Below are positions 54,360 to 64,000 of a stretch of DNA of 64,000 bases, piece by piece. Every line of letters begins with the position of its first letter. The stretch's first letter is position 1. The DNA is from Acanthornis magna. Its lineage: Eukaryota; Chordata; Aves; Passeriformes; Acanthizidae. The notes beneath the pieces are model-generated. The model made no database searches. It was not told the DNA's origin and worked only from the letters and a program-made list of their open reading frames with translations. The DNA lies in contig JAWUZG010000135.1 of assembly GCA_036785705.1 (NCBI GenBank), positions 992,001 through 1,056,000 on the forward strand, in the 5' to 3' direction. Both the position numbers and the translations under genes were made by a program.

Positions 54360-54440
54360 GAATTCTTTGCTACAATTTCACCCCCTGAATTCTTTGCTAC
54401 AATTTCACCCCCTGAAATCCCCTGAAACCCCCTGAAACTC
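54360..54440. repeat. Two perfect 27-bp tandem units followed by decaying CCCCTGAAA units
   Basis: GAATTCTTTGCTACAATTTC plus ACCCCCT forms a 27-base unit at 54,360-54,386 and is repeated exactly at 54,387-54,413. CCCCTGAAA-type units of about 11 bases then follow to about 54,440. The perfect copy implies recent slippage or duplication. Confidence 0.92.
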
Positions 54441-57400
54441 TGCCTGAGTTGGGGTCAAAAGCACATCCAGCAGCTCCTTTGGAATAAGAGGCAATGGAAT
54501 TGTGACAATCATTTTCCATTTTATTCCATTTCAACCACAGATAAAACTAACACCAATTTAATTAAACGATCTTGCATATATTGATCAGATTCTGAAATTT
54601 GCATTTAATACTAATAGCTGCAGTGGCTCGTAACATATTATATAGAATAAACAGGTTTTGAAGAGATTATTTGCTATGTTGGTGGTGGTTTTGTAAGAAA
54701 AGAAGCTAGTGGCCCTTTCTAAAAGCTTTGTAACTCAGGGTCTCCTAAATAATAAATGTCTGCCTTGAAAATAAGGCTGTCCCATGTTCCCTTGTGTCCT
54801 GGTGGTTAGGTCACACGAAGCAAACAATTGAGCAAGCACACTGCATAAGTCTGACAATAGATAGGTCCTTGGGAGCAGTTGTTCACGCTTTAGCTGTTCT
54901 TTTAAAAGAGCATGATCATTCTAATGTAAACCAAAGGTGTTTCTTTTTTCCTGCTCATACAAAAAAACCCACATCTGAGTAGTCCTCATGCTCCTTCTAA
55001 TTATATGAGCTACTGATTTTGGGTTAATGTTCTTCGTTCCAATTCAGACTGTTCCTGTTAAGATGCAGCTGGCGTCAAAATGATCCTATCTTATGACTAC
55101 TACTGTATATGATATAATTAAGGAGTAATCCCTTTCAAAATTGGTCATTAGCATTAGCTAGCAATTTGCTAAATTTGCTTCAAAAGGTTAATGCTACAGC
55201 TGTGGTAAACAATAACTAATTTCATGGGGATTTATTGCTGTTAAAAAGTATAATCAGTTTCTAATAGCAATACTTAATTTTTAAAAAAACCTGTAGACTG
55301 GTTGACTGCACTCGGATTGCTTACAATGGATATTTTCCTGGCAGATGGGTAATCCTCTGTTAGTAATTTCAATTCTGAGTTCTCAGATTTAGCACTTCAA
55401 TTATGCATTCTTCGTTTGTTTTATTAATTGTTTGGTTATATTTGACAATGCTGAACTATACATGCATGCATAATATATGACATATTATTCATGAAATTTT
55501 GCAATGTGACAGGCTCTGGTTACTCATGAGTAATACAGCAACCGTCACATAATAAATCAAGTAAAGTGACTTTATGTAAGCTTGTTCTAAGTCCTTAAAC
55601 ATAATTATCTGAATTGTTGAAAGGAAATAAGTGTTGAAATTACTCTGATGCGTGATGTAGTAATTTGAGGAAATAAATTCTTATGCAATAGGTAGAACTC
55701 TTCTAAAGATGTTTATGAAAGGAACAAATGAGATAAATGGAGATATTCTGTGCTTAATACCAAGGCTGAAGGTGGCTGAGATTGGTGTGCTAACCCTTGC
55801 TGTAAATTTCTGCCGCTTTATTAACTGCAGCAGAACTGGATATAATTACATAGGCATAGAATTTAGCCGGGAGGGAATATTGCTACTGTGTGGAGCTGAA
55901 GTTCTTGCAGGATAGGAAACACGTGACTGATTAATTCTGTGAGTTGCTGGAGAGCCTCATTCATGTCTCTGGTTTCATGTCTCTTCTGGTCATAAAACCC
56001 AATAACCTCAGCTCCCTCTCAGTGCCTTCAGATGCAAATATTCTGCCATGGAAATCTAAAGTAAACCTTTAGTTTGAATCAAACAAAATGAAAACAGTTT
56101 GCTGAGTTGCGGAGTCTCATTTCAGGTGACTTTGAGGTGTGTGTGGCAGGTGTGTGCTGCTCTGGTGCCTCGTGGGAGCTGTGTGTGGGTGCGTTCTTCC
56201 CTCATTCTTCACTCCTCCTGTACTGCCTGACCCCCAGATCTCTGTGTGCAGAGATATTCTGAATTTGGCAAAAGGCTGAGTCTGACCACAGAGTTTGCAG
56301 GTGACGGAGAAGGTGAAGTGACAGTCGCTGGAACTACAGCTCCCACAGTTCTCCAGGGCTTGAGGATTGCAGGTTTTGCACTGAAGTTGTCTTTTTTGAA
56401 AAGTAACATTACATAAGGACTCAGGGAAATATATTCCAGTGCTTGCATTAAATGTTTTGAGGCTTTTGTTCCAAAGTACTTTTGTTTGTATTGAAAGTAC
56501 CAGGAAAACACTTATATTTTCAAAATTTAAAAAAAAAAAAAAAAAAATCCAGAACATTTCATTCTGTAAAGCATTTTGATGTATAAAAACTCCACAATTT
56601 TTCCTTAGGCTGCATGATATTACACTAGTCTTGTTTTTAGTAAAATATTTTTCAGTGATTTCTCACATTATATAGGGGTTCTGTATACAAAGAAGGAGAA
56701 ATAATGGTTGCAGATAAATTTTTTCGCTTACTGAATTCCATAAAATGCATACTCACCTTCTTTGCACTTACAGAGTAAAATTATTTTTAAAATTTCCAAA
56801 TATTTTGTTAAATCTTCCTTCTTGTTGCTTTTTTCTTCCCCTCTAAAGCCCATATTAGCATTCCTACTTTAGGACTTTTACCAATTGTTTAAATTACAAT
56901 ACAATTTTGAGATAATTCAACCTCTAAATAGCAGAATTTAGTAGCAAATTATCACCTTAAGTGAAATCACAGAAATCATTGATGCAATAATCCATTACAC
57001 TTTTGTTACCAGTTTCTTGTTGGTTGTTATTCACCTGCATTACAGTCAGTAACTTCACAGGAGAAAAGCAGACCTCAGTAGAAAGAACATCAACCAACCT
57101 GGTCAAGACTACCACCTCCAAATTTACAGTTTTTATTATATTTTTCTATTTATATTATATTCATATGCTCTGGACAGTTCCTCCAGCTTCATTTAGACAG
57201 GGTCAATAGAACCTAACCGTTCTTTTCTGGGTTTCTAGAGAGAATTAGAAAATAGTATCTGTTCATTTCCTTGCAAATCTCAACATTTTATCAAGACAGG
57301 AATGCATTACTGCAAAGAGTTCATTTGTGAAGCAGGTTCCACAGATTAGATTTAAAGATTTAAATAGGTATTTTTTTTGTGATTGTCATTTTTGTTTCCC

Positions 57401-58959
57401 TTTTGAATTGTCTTTAAAGACAAACTGGCAGCCTTGTAAATTAAATAGAAATTGTTATGTCTGAAATTCATGTGCATTCATTAATATTGGAAGTTAATGT
57501 TATAAAAATCTTCAGCCGTATCATAATCTCTTTAAGTGCTACTAATGCATACTCATACTTTTCTTATGTTGTCTTCTGTCACTAAAAAGTAGATTCTGCT
57601 TTCATTTACTGTAGCTACAAACTACTGACAGCATAGCTCATTTCCGAGCATGTAAAACTGTAATTAAGATTGTGGCATGCAGTTTTGCCTCCCTGGTGCA
57701 CTACAAAAAGAAAACTGACTTTCCCCAAAATTTCTTATCTGCAAAAGGAATTTTGGGACACTTTAAGAGAGTGCATTCAGTGACTTTTTATAATCTTTAT
57801 TTCCTGCTCCATTACAGAATTGCATAGACTAATAGCACTATTTTTTTTAAGCAGAACTAGATTCAGCTTGTGAGCGGTAAACCACAATTCAGTAGAAAAA
57901 GGTCTATGTGAAAATTCATTGCAAACATAAACAAGAATATCTCTGTTGACTGCACTGGCCTTGTGCATTTCAGGAGACAGAGTAGTCTAAGAAGTCAGTA
58001 CCTCAGTCAGGACAGATGGATGTATTTTACTCTCTTTTAGTCTCGTTCTATCAGCTGTGTGATTCAGCTGGCATCTGTGCTTTGGTTTTCATGCTACAGA
58101 TCCTGTTATATCAGTTCCAGTGACACAGAAGTAGTAATTCATCTGTATGCTGACTTTTCTGACACAGGTATGTTTGAGATCATGGAGGTGTTATTTTAAA
58201 GAGCACATTGTTACATTGGTCATGGAGTTACACAGCAGTGTCTGTTTTACAGAGAAGTGTGTATGAATGAAATGCACTGTTACTATTGAATAATTAAGCT
58301 TCATTGTGGCAATTTTTACGTATGAAGAGTAGGAGAGGAGATCTGTCAGTAGCATCTGAATAATAAGTCTGAGATGTACCAAATGCCTTGTGGAAATGTG
58401 GTTCCTAGAGCTGTTCTCCCATGCTGAATTCTAAATATAGGCTTCTGAGATGGAGTAAAATCAGCATTCAAAGCATATCTGTGTTAGGGCTGTTAAAGGA
58501 TTTACTTCCCATTCACTACCAGCATTTTTGCTCTCACATTTCTCATCCGTTTACCTACAGACTTACCACAGGGCTTCATTGTGTGCCCTCTTCTGTCACA
58601 CAAATGTGCTGGCTAGCAGAAAACCAACCATTACTGTATTGATTTTCTTTCATGCCTGCAAGTCATGAAGGTTTTGTGATTAATATAAATCAATATTTGT
58701 GGTAGAGCAGAAAGTGATTTGCATAACTGCTGATGAAAAAGAGAACACTGAAACCTTCATTCAACATCATTTTTATCTGTAAATATTTGTCTTAATAGGA
58801 TTTCCACTGTACCAGGCTTCATACTGTGAAACAGGAAGTTTTTGGTGTGATATTGGCAGAATTTCCTCAGCTGTGACCCCCTACAATTTTAACACAATTT
58901 TAAAAAGAGCTAGAATCTAAGCTAGATACCCTGCTTCCTTATTACTTGTTAGAGGAGAG
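54441..58959. other. AT-rich non-coding DNA, no gene seen
   Basis: A poly(A) run lies at 56,529-56,547. The 146- and 100-codon minus-strand frames at 56,117-56,557 and 56,209-56,511 overlap in different frames. Neither shows a recognisable domain, and the longer one reads into the poly(A) run, which supports chance. Confidence 0.5.
56529..56547 (+). repeat. Poly(A) run
   Basis: An uninterrupted run of A without a recognisable retroposed body upstream. Confidence 0.9.
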
Positions 58960-59075
58960 ATGGGATGGGATGGGATGGGATGGGATGGGATAGGGATAGA
59001 ATAGAATAGAATAGAATAGAATAGAATAGAATAGAATAGAATAGAATAGAATAGAATAGAATAGAATAGAATAGA
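58960..59075. repeat. Compound pentanucleotide microsatellite (TGGGA)n(ATAGA)n
   Basis: About six TGGGA units pass through a TAGGG hybrid into about fifteen ATAGA units. It abuts the 3' end of a minus-strand CR1 fragment. On the CR1 sense strand it reads (TCTAT)n, close to the ATTCTATG-type units that end bird CR1 elements, so it is probably the expanded CR1 tail. Confidence 0.95.
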
Positions 59076-59172
59076 TTATTTCAGTTGAAGTGCAATAATC
59101 ACCTAGTCCACCCACCTGACCAAGGACCAACCAAGTCAAAGCTTGTACGTAAGGGCCTTGTCAAAATGCCTC
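59076..59172 (-). mobile_element. CR1 LINE fragment, 3' part (interrupted by LTR)
   Basis: The block 'TTATTTCAGTTGAAGTGCAA' then 'TCACCTAGTCCACCCACCTG' and finally CTTGTCAAAATGCCTC is the antisense of a CR1 3' end. It stops at the LTR and resumes on the other side at 60,564, so the two pieces were one element. Only the 3' untranslated region is present. Confidence 0.88.
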
Positions 59173-59912
59173 TGTGGTAGTTTTGCCTGGCCCAGTTTTT
59201 GCCAGTGGATAGGGTGGGGTACAAAGATGGCTCCTGCATGTCCTGAGTAAAGATTCTGGACATTTCTCCACCATGTCCAGCAGAGCCAATCTCTGATGGC
59301 TCTGAAGATGATGGACATGCTGCTGGCCAAACCTGGGCCAATTAGAGATGTTAGTTACGCCTCTGTGAAAACATATTTAAGAAGAAATCAAAACAAGGTA
59401 AGCACACACTTCTTTGTAGCCAGGGAAGGAGGAGGAGGAGGTAAAAATATGTGAGGGAGAACAACATGGAGGCACCAAGGTCAGTGGAGAAGGTGGGGGA
59501 GGAGATGCTCCAGGCGCCGGAGCTGAAAACCCTCTGCCAGCCGTGGTGAAGACCATGGGGGAGCAGGTGGTCCCCCTGCAGCCCATGGGGTCCAGGGGGA
59601 TGCAGAGAACCCCCCACAGCCTGTGGGGAGGTGCCCACACCAGAGGAGCAGGTGGAAGCCTGCAGGAAGCTGTGATCCAGTGGGAGTCCCAGAGACTGAG
59701 AGTTGCAAAAGCCTTGCAGGAGAGAGAAAGGCCTTGCTCCCGGGATGGAAACAGCCTGGCCTCGGCTTGGAAATCTGCAGCCTGGAGAGAATCTCGGACA
59801 GCAGCAATCGGGCGGGGCTGCTCGTGAGATTGGACCCACGCCAAAGAAGTTGGCAGAGGACTGTCTCTCGTGGGAGGGACCCCCATGGCTAAGTAGAGGA
59901 TTCTTTTCCCCT

Positions 59913-60313
59913 GATGGACTGACCCTGACCAAAGGAAAACCCCCATGCCCTGCCCCCACCCCGGAGCTGTTGGTTAGAAGGAAGGAGGGAGGGGGTGAGC
60001 TGAGAAACGGCCTTAATAGGGAGAGGGGTGAGCAGAAAAACAGTGTTTGTAGCAGAAGAATTGTGGCGTTGGACTGACTAAGAAAAGCCACATATCTTGC
60101 CCCAACCCGGATCTGTTGGTTGAATGGAAGGAGGGGGCGAATAGAGAAACAGTGTCTGTAGCAGAAGAATTGTGATGGACTGACTTAAAGAAAAAACCCC
60201 ACACCCTGCCCCTGCCTGGGAGTTGTTGGTTAGTTAGAAAGGTGGGAGGGGGTGAGCTGGGAAGCGCTGCCTTAAGAGGGAAGGGGGGTCAGTGAAGAAA
60301 CGGTGTCTTGAGA
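59913..60313. repeat. Three diverged tandem units inside the LTR (about 105-155 bp)
   Basis: Each unit starts GGACTGAC, at about 59,917, 60,071 and 60,177. Each continues through a 'CCCCATGCCCTGCCCC'-like stretch, then GTTGGTTAGAAGGAAGGAGG or its variant, then a GAGAAAC..GTG segment with GCAGAAGAATTGTG between units. The first unit is longer because of an extra GGTGAGC-rich segment. Copies differ by many substitutions and small indels. Confidence 0.8.
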
Positions 60314-60355
60314 GCTTATTTTTATCTCTGATTTATCCTCCGACTCTGTTAGACT

Positions 60356-60361
60356 AATAAA
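60356..60361 (+). promoter_or_regulatory. LTR polyadenylation signal AATAAA
   Basis: It lies about 200 bp before the LTR 3' end and is followed by a T-rich stretch. It sets the LTR sense as plus and marks the probable R region. Confidence 0.65.
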
Positions 60362-60563
60362 TCACTTTTTTTTGCAACTTTAAGTTTCCCCGCCTGCTTT
60401 TGCCCTGAATCTAGTGCGTCCCCTTATCAGTGGTCTTATCTCAACTCATAAGTCCAGTGTTTTGTGTTAATTTTCCCTCTCCTCTGCATAGCTGCAGCAG
60501 GAGAGAGCATAGAGAGCAAACGTCGTAGGTGCCTGGCATTTAGCCAGGGTCAAACCCACGACA

Positions 60564-60690
60564 GCCTCTTAAACCCTGACAGGCTTGGGACCTCACTACC
60601 TCTCTAGGAAAGGCTGTTCCAGTGTTTGACCCCCCTTTCAGTTAAAAAATGCTTGCTACAGTCCAGTCTAAAGCTCCAGATGAAGGGCAT
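60564..60690 (-). mobile_element. CR1 LINE fragment, continuation beyond the LTR
   Basis: GCCTCTTAAACCCTGACAGG, then 'CTACCTCTCTAGGAAAGGCT', 'GTTCCAGTGTTTGACC' and 'GTCCAGTCTAAAGCTCC' are consecutive antisense blocks of a CR1 3' region. They directly continue the piece that ends at 59,172. Recognisable CR1 stops about 60,680, so the element is a short 5'-truncated copy. Confidence 0.9.
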
Positions 60691-62187
60691 TAAATTGTTC
60701 CTTGAAAACTGAAAGAGTTGTACATAGTGTACAGGTGCGAGGTGAAAGAGTGTGCATAGTGATAATGCTGGGCTTTTTGCAGGCTAGAAAATTGCAGTCT
60801 TAGCTATATAGCTTATCTGCTCTTCTCTGTAATAGCAGGAGGAGAGCAGATAAGTATTTATACACCTATTTTATATAAGTTCACCAGTATTTCCCTTTTG
60901 CTTTCCTCATGCGGGATTCATTTCAGTCTCTTTTTTACCAACCCTCTATAAAGAGATCAAAAAACAACAACTGTAAACTTTGAAATTGTCATTAATAACT
61001 TAATCTATTAAAGGTATGTGTTCATATGCTACATGCATACAAGTATAGTATAAGAGTATTATGCAAGTGATGGGGAAATGATTTTCACATAAAGTCTTTG
61101 TAGATATTATGGATGTGATTCATAGGTCAAATTGCAGCTAGAAATTATATTCTTCCTGTGCTCTTTTTTTCAAGAAAAAAATAAGCTATTGCTGTGGACT
61201 TGGTATATAATCATTTTAAGGCATAAAAGGATGTGTATGGATTTTGAAAACTTAGTTACTGGTTTTCAAAATGGAAGAAATCCAGAGCATGATCCTCTTC
61301 CACACTTTTTTCAGCTGTTTGTACAAATTCTGCACAGAAAACTGGCCTGCCACACATGTTGTAAAATATATATATATATTAGAAAACAGTTTTGCAATAC
61401 TTCATTTTTCTCACTGTTATGACTGGATTTGTATCAACAAATCCACCTTTTAAAAGCTTCACATTGTAAGTATGTGAGTAGCTCAGGGAAAACAGGTCTC
61501 TGATATGGGCTAGTAACTGAGTGTACTGAAGTAAATGGTGGTTCTGTATCCCTTTAACGTTTAAAATTACTTAAAACTGTATTACAGCTAAATTAGCTAT
61601 GCTTTCGGGGCTACATATGTTTTTATATTTCTAAGGAACACAGCATAGCAAATGGTCTAATCTGACTGCCACCGCCTGTCTTTGGACCTGAGTATGTGAA
61701 ATGTCAGTGATCACAGTCATAGACTTTGGCAGTTTGTTGTCGATAAAAGATGTACAGTCCTAAACAGACATCAGTATTGTAACACACTGTAGAAAATCCC
61801 CATTTCAGTGTTGAGATATACAATTTTCAAAGTAAAGAAATCAAAAGGGGGAATGCTTCCATCCAGCCTGTCTACAGCATGAACTGAGAAAGGGAAAAAA
61901 TAAGTGATTAAATTTTGATCAACTTTATGCAGATGTTTGTATCAAAGAACTCTTTTTGAATCTTTGTTTCTTGGTATTAGAAATGGATGTTTGGCACAAG
62001 CTGGATGCATAGAAGTCAGACTGCTTGTATTTTTTGGTAGAATTAAGGCTGAGAAATGCAGGTGAATCCTTGGAAGTTAACATTGCATACACTGATGAGA
62101 ATTGTAGAATGTGCAAATTATATGTTACACTAGATAGAGATTTCCTTTTGATGCTAAAGAGTTTTCTCTGGTGGTTCTTGTATTTAT
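60691..62187. other. AT-rich non-coding DNA, no gene seen
   Basis: It contains the hairpin at 60,812-60,854 and a short (AT)n run at 61,366-61,379. The 96-codon frame at 61,132-61,422 crosses the AT run and is not supported. Confidence 0.5.
60812..60854. repeat. Hairpin: 12-bp perfect arms extendable with G-U pairs
   Basis: CTTATCTGCTCT at 60,812-60,823 is exactly complementary to AGAGCAGATAAG at 60,843-60,854. Toward the loop, TCTCT can pair with GGAGG using two G-U pairs, giving about 17 paired positions around a loop near GTAATAGCA. As RNA it would be a compact stem-loop. Confidence 0.85.
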
Positions 62188-62227
62188 GTCATTTGTGTGA
62201 GTGTTGTGTCATTTGTATGAGTGTTGT
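62188..62227. repeat. Two tandem 20-bp units
   Basis: GTCATTTGTGTGAGTGTTGT at 62,188-62,207 is followed directly by the same unit with a single G-to-A change. Confidence 0.92.
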
Positions 62228-62791
62228 AACAACTAGTGTGGCAACAATTTTGCTTGTGCTTGATTGCTGTCAAACTCAGTGTCCCAGAACCAAGGAATTT
62301 GCCTGATATTGACATGAGTCACTGGTTATCTGATGCAGAAACAAGGTTTGCATAAGTCCCAGCACTTTACATCACTAGTTTGACCAGTAAATCATGTGTA
62401 GTTTCATTACTCTTGTTTTGTACTTGTTTTTTGAGACACTGGTATTCATCCCTGCCAACTGCTTGTCAGTCTGGTACTTTCTGAATGACTACCTTGTCTC
62501 CTACTTCTGAATAACAGCAGGGGCAGGTGGCTGCGTAGTTTCCAATCAAGAAGGAATGCTAATGAATTATAAAGAACTTCTGACTTGCATTTAATAGCAC
62601 CATGCCATGTTATAACAGCCTGCCAAACACAACATTTCTTATAAATCACACTTCAAGGGACAAAAGTATCCACCTCTCATATCTGAGGCCTCTGCAAAAG
62701 TCAGTGTTTGAAGATGACACAATTTGCTCCACCTTGTAAAGTACCCTCTTATGAGAAATGTTTCTTTCTTTCATGCACAAAATAAGATAAT

Positions 62792-63550
62792 TTAACATTT
62801 TCTCGCTTCTCCCCAACCACAACGGCACTGAGCACTTTGTCTCATTTTAGGAAACACTCTATTGTTCTTTTGCAGGAAGAAAATCCATTTCAGGGATGGT
62901 GTTTGAATAATAATTGGCAGCATGCCTGAAGTATTGACATTGACATATTGACATTGACTCATTGGAGGCCAAATCTGAGTCGGGGTTAGCAGCTGTGCAG
63001 ATAACAGGCACGGATAAGGGAACCATTGAAATGGCCCCATCTTGATTTGTATCCGCTTTTGTCTTCTAGCTGTTTCAGAAGCACAGGTGTTCTTCACTCT
63101 GGAGCAGTGAATTGCGGGTCCTCTGGCCGTAACCTCACCTTCAGTGAGGGTCATCGGGACTTGGAACGGTGCTCTGGACTTGGTTGGTAAAGTGCCTGTT
63201 TTTCCATGGAGCACAGCTTCAGTCTCCAGGCAGGAAGAGGTGGGCAGGTGCGTGTGGAGAAGATGACGAATGTGCAGAGTTTCGGCAAAGTGGAACTTCC
63301 AAGCTGTTCGATACCTTGGCAAGGTAAGCTGCTTTCTCATCTCGCCATTTTTCTTGCCCGAGACTTCACTTGCTATGGCCTGCCACGCAATATTTCCTAA
63401 ATATTTCCTCCTGTTGTCTCTCTCCGCCGGGGTTGTACGCGGACTCTCTGGAAGGCTTGAGGCCAGGCCTGAACCTATGTCTTGGATGTTTTTGACCACT
63501 TGGAGTCCTCTGTGTTTTGAGGCTTCCATTGACACGTTCAGCCTTAGCAC
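62792..63550 (-). other. 252-codon open frame, product not recognised
   Basis: This is the longest uninterrupted frame in the window outside an LTR or microsatellite. The translation is basic and rather evenly composed, without a signal peptide, clear membrane segment or motif I know. It starts beside the polypyrimidine tract and ends in AT-rich DNA with no poly(A) signal in sense. The sequence is GC-richer than its surroundings, which lengthens chance frames. A plus-strand CTTCTAG followed by CTGTTTCAGAAG near 63,065 is splice-like but unsupported. It may be chance, an unrecognised repeat, or an exon-rich spot. Confidence 0.15.
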
Positions 63551-63694
63551 CTTCCTTTCTTTCTCTCTTTCTCTTTTTCTTTCTCACTTTCTTTCTTTCT
63601 CTCTCTCTCTCTTTGTCTCTCTCTCTCTTTTTTCTTTCATTCTTTTCCTCTTTCTTTCTTGCTTTCTTTATCTCTCTCTTTCTCTCTATCTTTC

Positions 63695-63790
<96 letters not shown>

Positions 63791-64000
63791 TCCCTCATTC
63801 TCTCTTTCTCTCTTTCAATCTTTATCACTCTCTTAATCTCTCTTTCTATCTTTCTCTCCTTTTTTCTTTCCCTCTTTCTCTCTTTCTCTCTCTCTCTCTT
63901 TCTTTCTCTCTTCCCCTCTTTCTTTCTTAATTCCTCTCTTTCTCTCTTTCTCTCTATCCTTCTCCCTTTCTTTCTTTCTCTCTCTCTTTCATTCTTTCTT
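63551..64000 (+). repeat. Polypyrimidine microsatellite with about 24 perfect TTTC units
   Basis: From about 63,551 the plus strand is almost pure C and T to the window edge. About 95 bases of perfect TTTC repeat run from 63,697 to 63,791, flanked by degenerate TCTC/TTTC variants. It continues past the end of the window. The long serine/phenylalanine/leucine and lysine/glutamate frames in it are artefacts. Confidence 0.97.

Larger units (their letters stand above)
59173..60563 (+). mobile_element. Long solo LTR (about 1.39 kb) of an avian ERVL-like element
   Basis: The LTR opens TGTGGTAGTTTTGCCTGGCC and ends GGGTCAAACCCACGACA, with a perfect 5-bp target-site duplication. It has U3 blocks shared with the LTR at 34,375 ('CACCATGTCCAGCAGAGCCA'), a TATA-like ATATTTAA near 59,373, and a GC-rich middle made of variants of 'AGCCCATGGGGTCC' and 'GGAGCAGGTGG' units. 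It also has an internal tandem repeat and an AATAAA at 60,356. No gag, pol or env sequence flanks it, so the provirus was removed by LTR-LTR recombination, leaving this solo LTR. The GC-rich centre yields many long but meaningless frames on both strands. Confidence 0.92.
59168..60568. repeat. 5-bp target-site duplication GCCTC flanking the LTR
   Basis: GCCTC occurs immediately before the LTR (59,168-59,172) and immediately after it (60,564-60,568). A 5-bp duplication is what class III (ERVL-type) retroviral integration usually leaves. The host CR1 sequence reads continuously through a single copy, AATGCCTCTTAAACCCTGAC, confirming it is a duplication made at insertion. Confidence 0.93.

Noticed and set aside
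56117..56557. 146- and 100-codon overlapping minus-strand frames
   Set aside because: Two different frames overlap each other and one begins in a poly(A)/poly(T) run. Neither has recognisable homology.
58942..59139. Minus-strand frame with repeated SILFY units
   Set aside because: It is a translation of the pentanucleotide microsatellite at the CR1 tail.
59351..60091. 246-codon minus-strand open frame (with overlapping 189- and 108-codon frames)
   Set aside because: It lies wholly inside the plus-sense solo LTR, in its GC-rich, internally repetitive part. Long chance frames appear on both strands there, and no retroviral or cellular domain is visible.
63270..63930. Serine/phenylalanine/leucine-rich plus-strand frames and lysine/glutamate-rich minus-strand frames
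   Set aside because: They are translations of the TTTC/polypyrimidine repeat, not genes.

Overview
The window looks like AT-rich, gene-poor nuclear DNA from a bird. The best evidence is its mobile elements. There are three CR1-type LINE copies, all 5'-truncated and all oriented with the plus strand reading into their 3' ends. There are also three solo LTRs of families I recognise as abundant in avian genomes. I see no bacterial, phage or organellar gene organisation, no rRNA or tRNA gene, and no CRISPR array. No intact protein-coding gene can be supported. Nearly all open frames are under 160 codons and are explained by chance, by low-complexity DNA or by repeats, so the window is most likely a gene desert or the inside of very large introns.

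Layout. 1-7,200: unique DNA, an old diverged CR1 copy (about 1,670-2,510), a 40-bp tandem duplication (3,091-3,170), a well-preserved CR1 copy with a broken reverse-transcriptase region (5,357-6,720), and just upstream of it a 159-codon minus-strand frame carrying a decayed 21-bp repeat. 7,200-26,300: about 19 kb of AT-rich unique DNA with minor tandem repeats. 26,316-26,863: a solo LTR on the minus strand. 26,900-34,370: unique DNA. 34,375-34,821: a solo LTR on the plus strand. 34,800-59,000: unique DNA that includes one exon-like segment encoding an AT-hook-like peptide (37,502-37,548), several simple repeats, a G-rich tract and a strong 25-bp hairpin (54,139-54,194). 58,960-60,690: a nested insertion, in which a CR1 fragment with an expanded pentanucleotide tail is interrupted by a 1.39-kb solo LTR flanked by a perfect 5-bp target-site duplication. 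60,700-64,000: unique DNA, a short hairpin, a 252-codon unrecognised minus-strand frame, and a long TTTC/polypyrimidine tract running off the window edge.

There is no operon or gene system to describe. The items most worth a second look are the nested LTR-in-CR1 event, the long hairpin at 54,139, the exon-like AT-hook segment at 37,502 and the 21-bp-periodic frame near 7,000. I do not see a convincing previously undescribed biological system.
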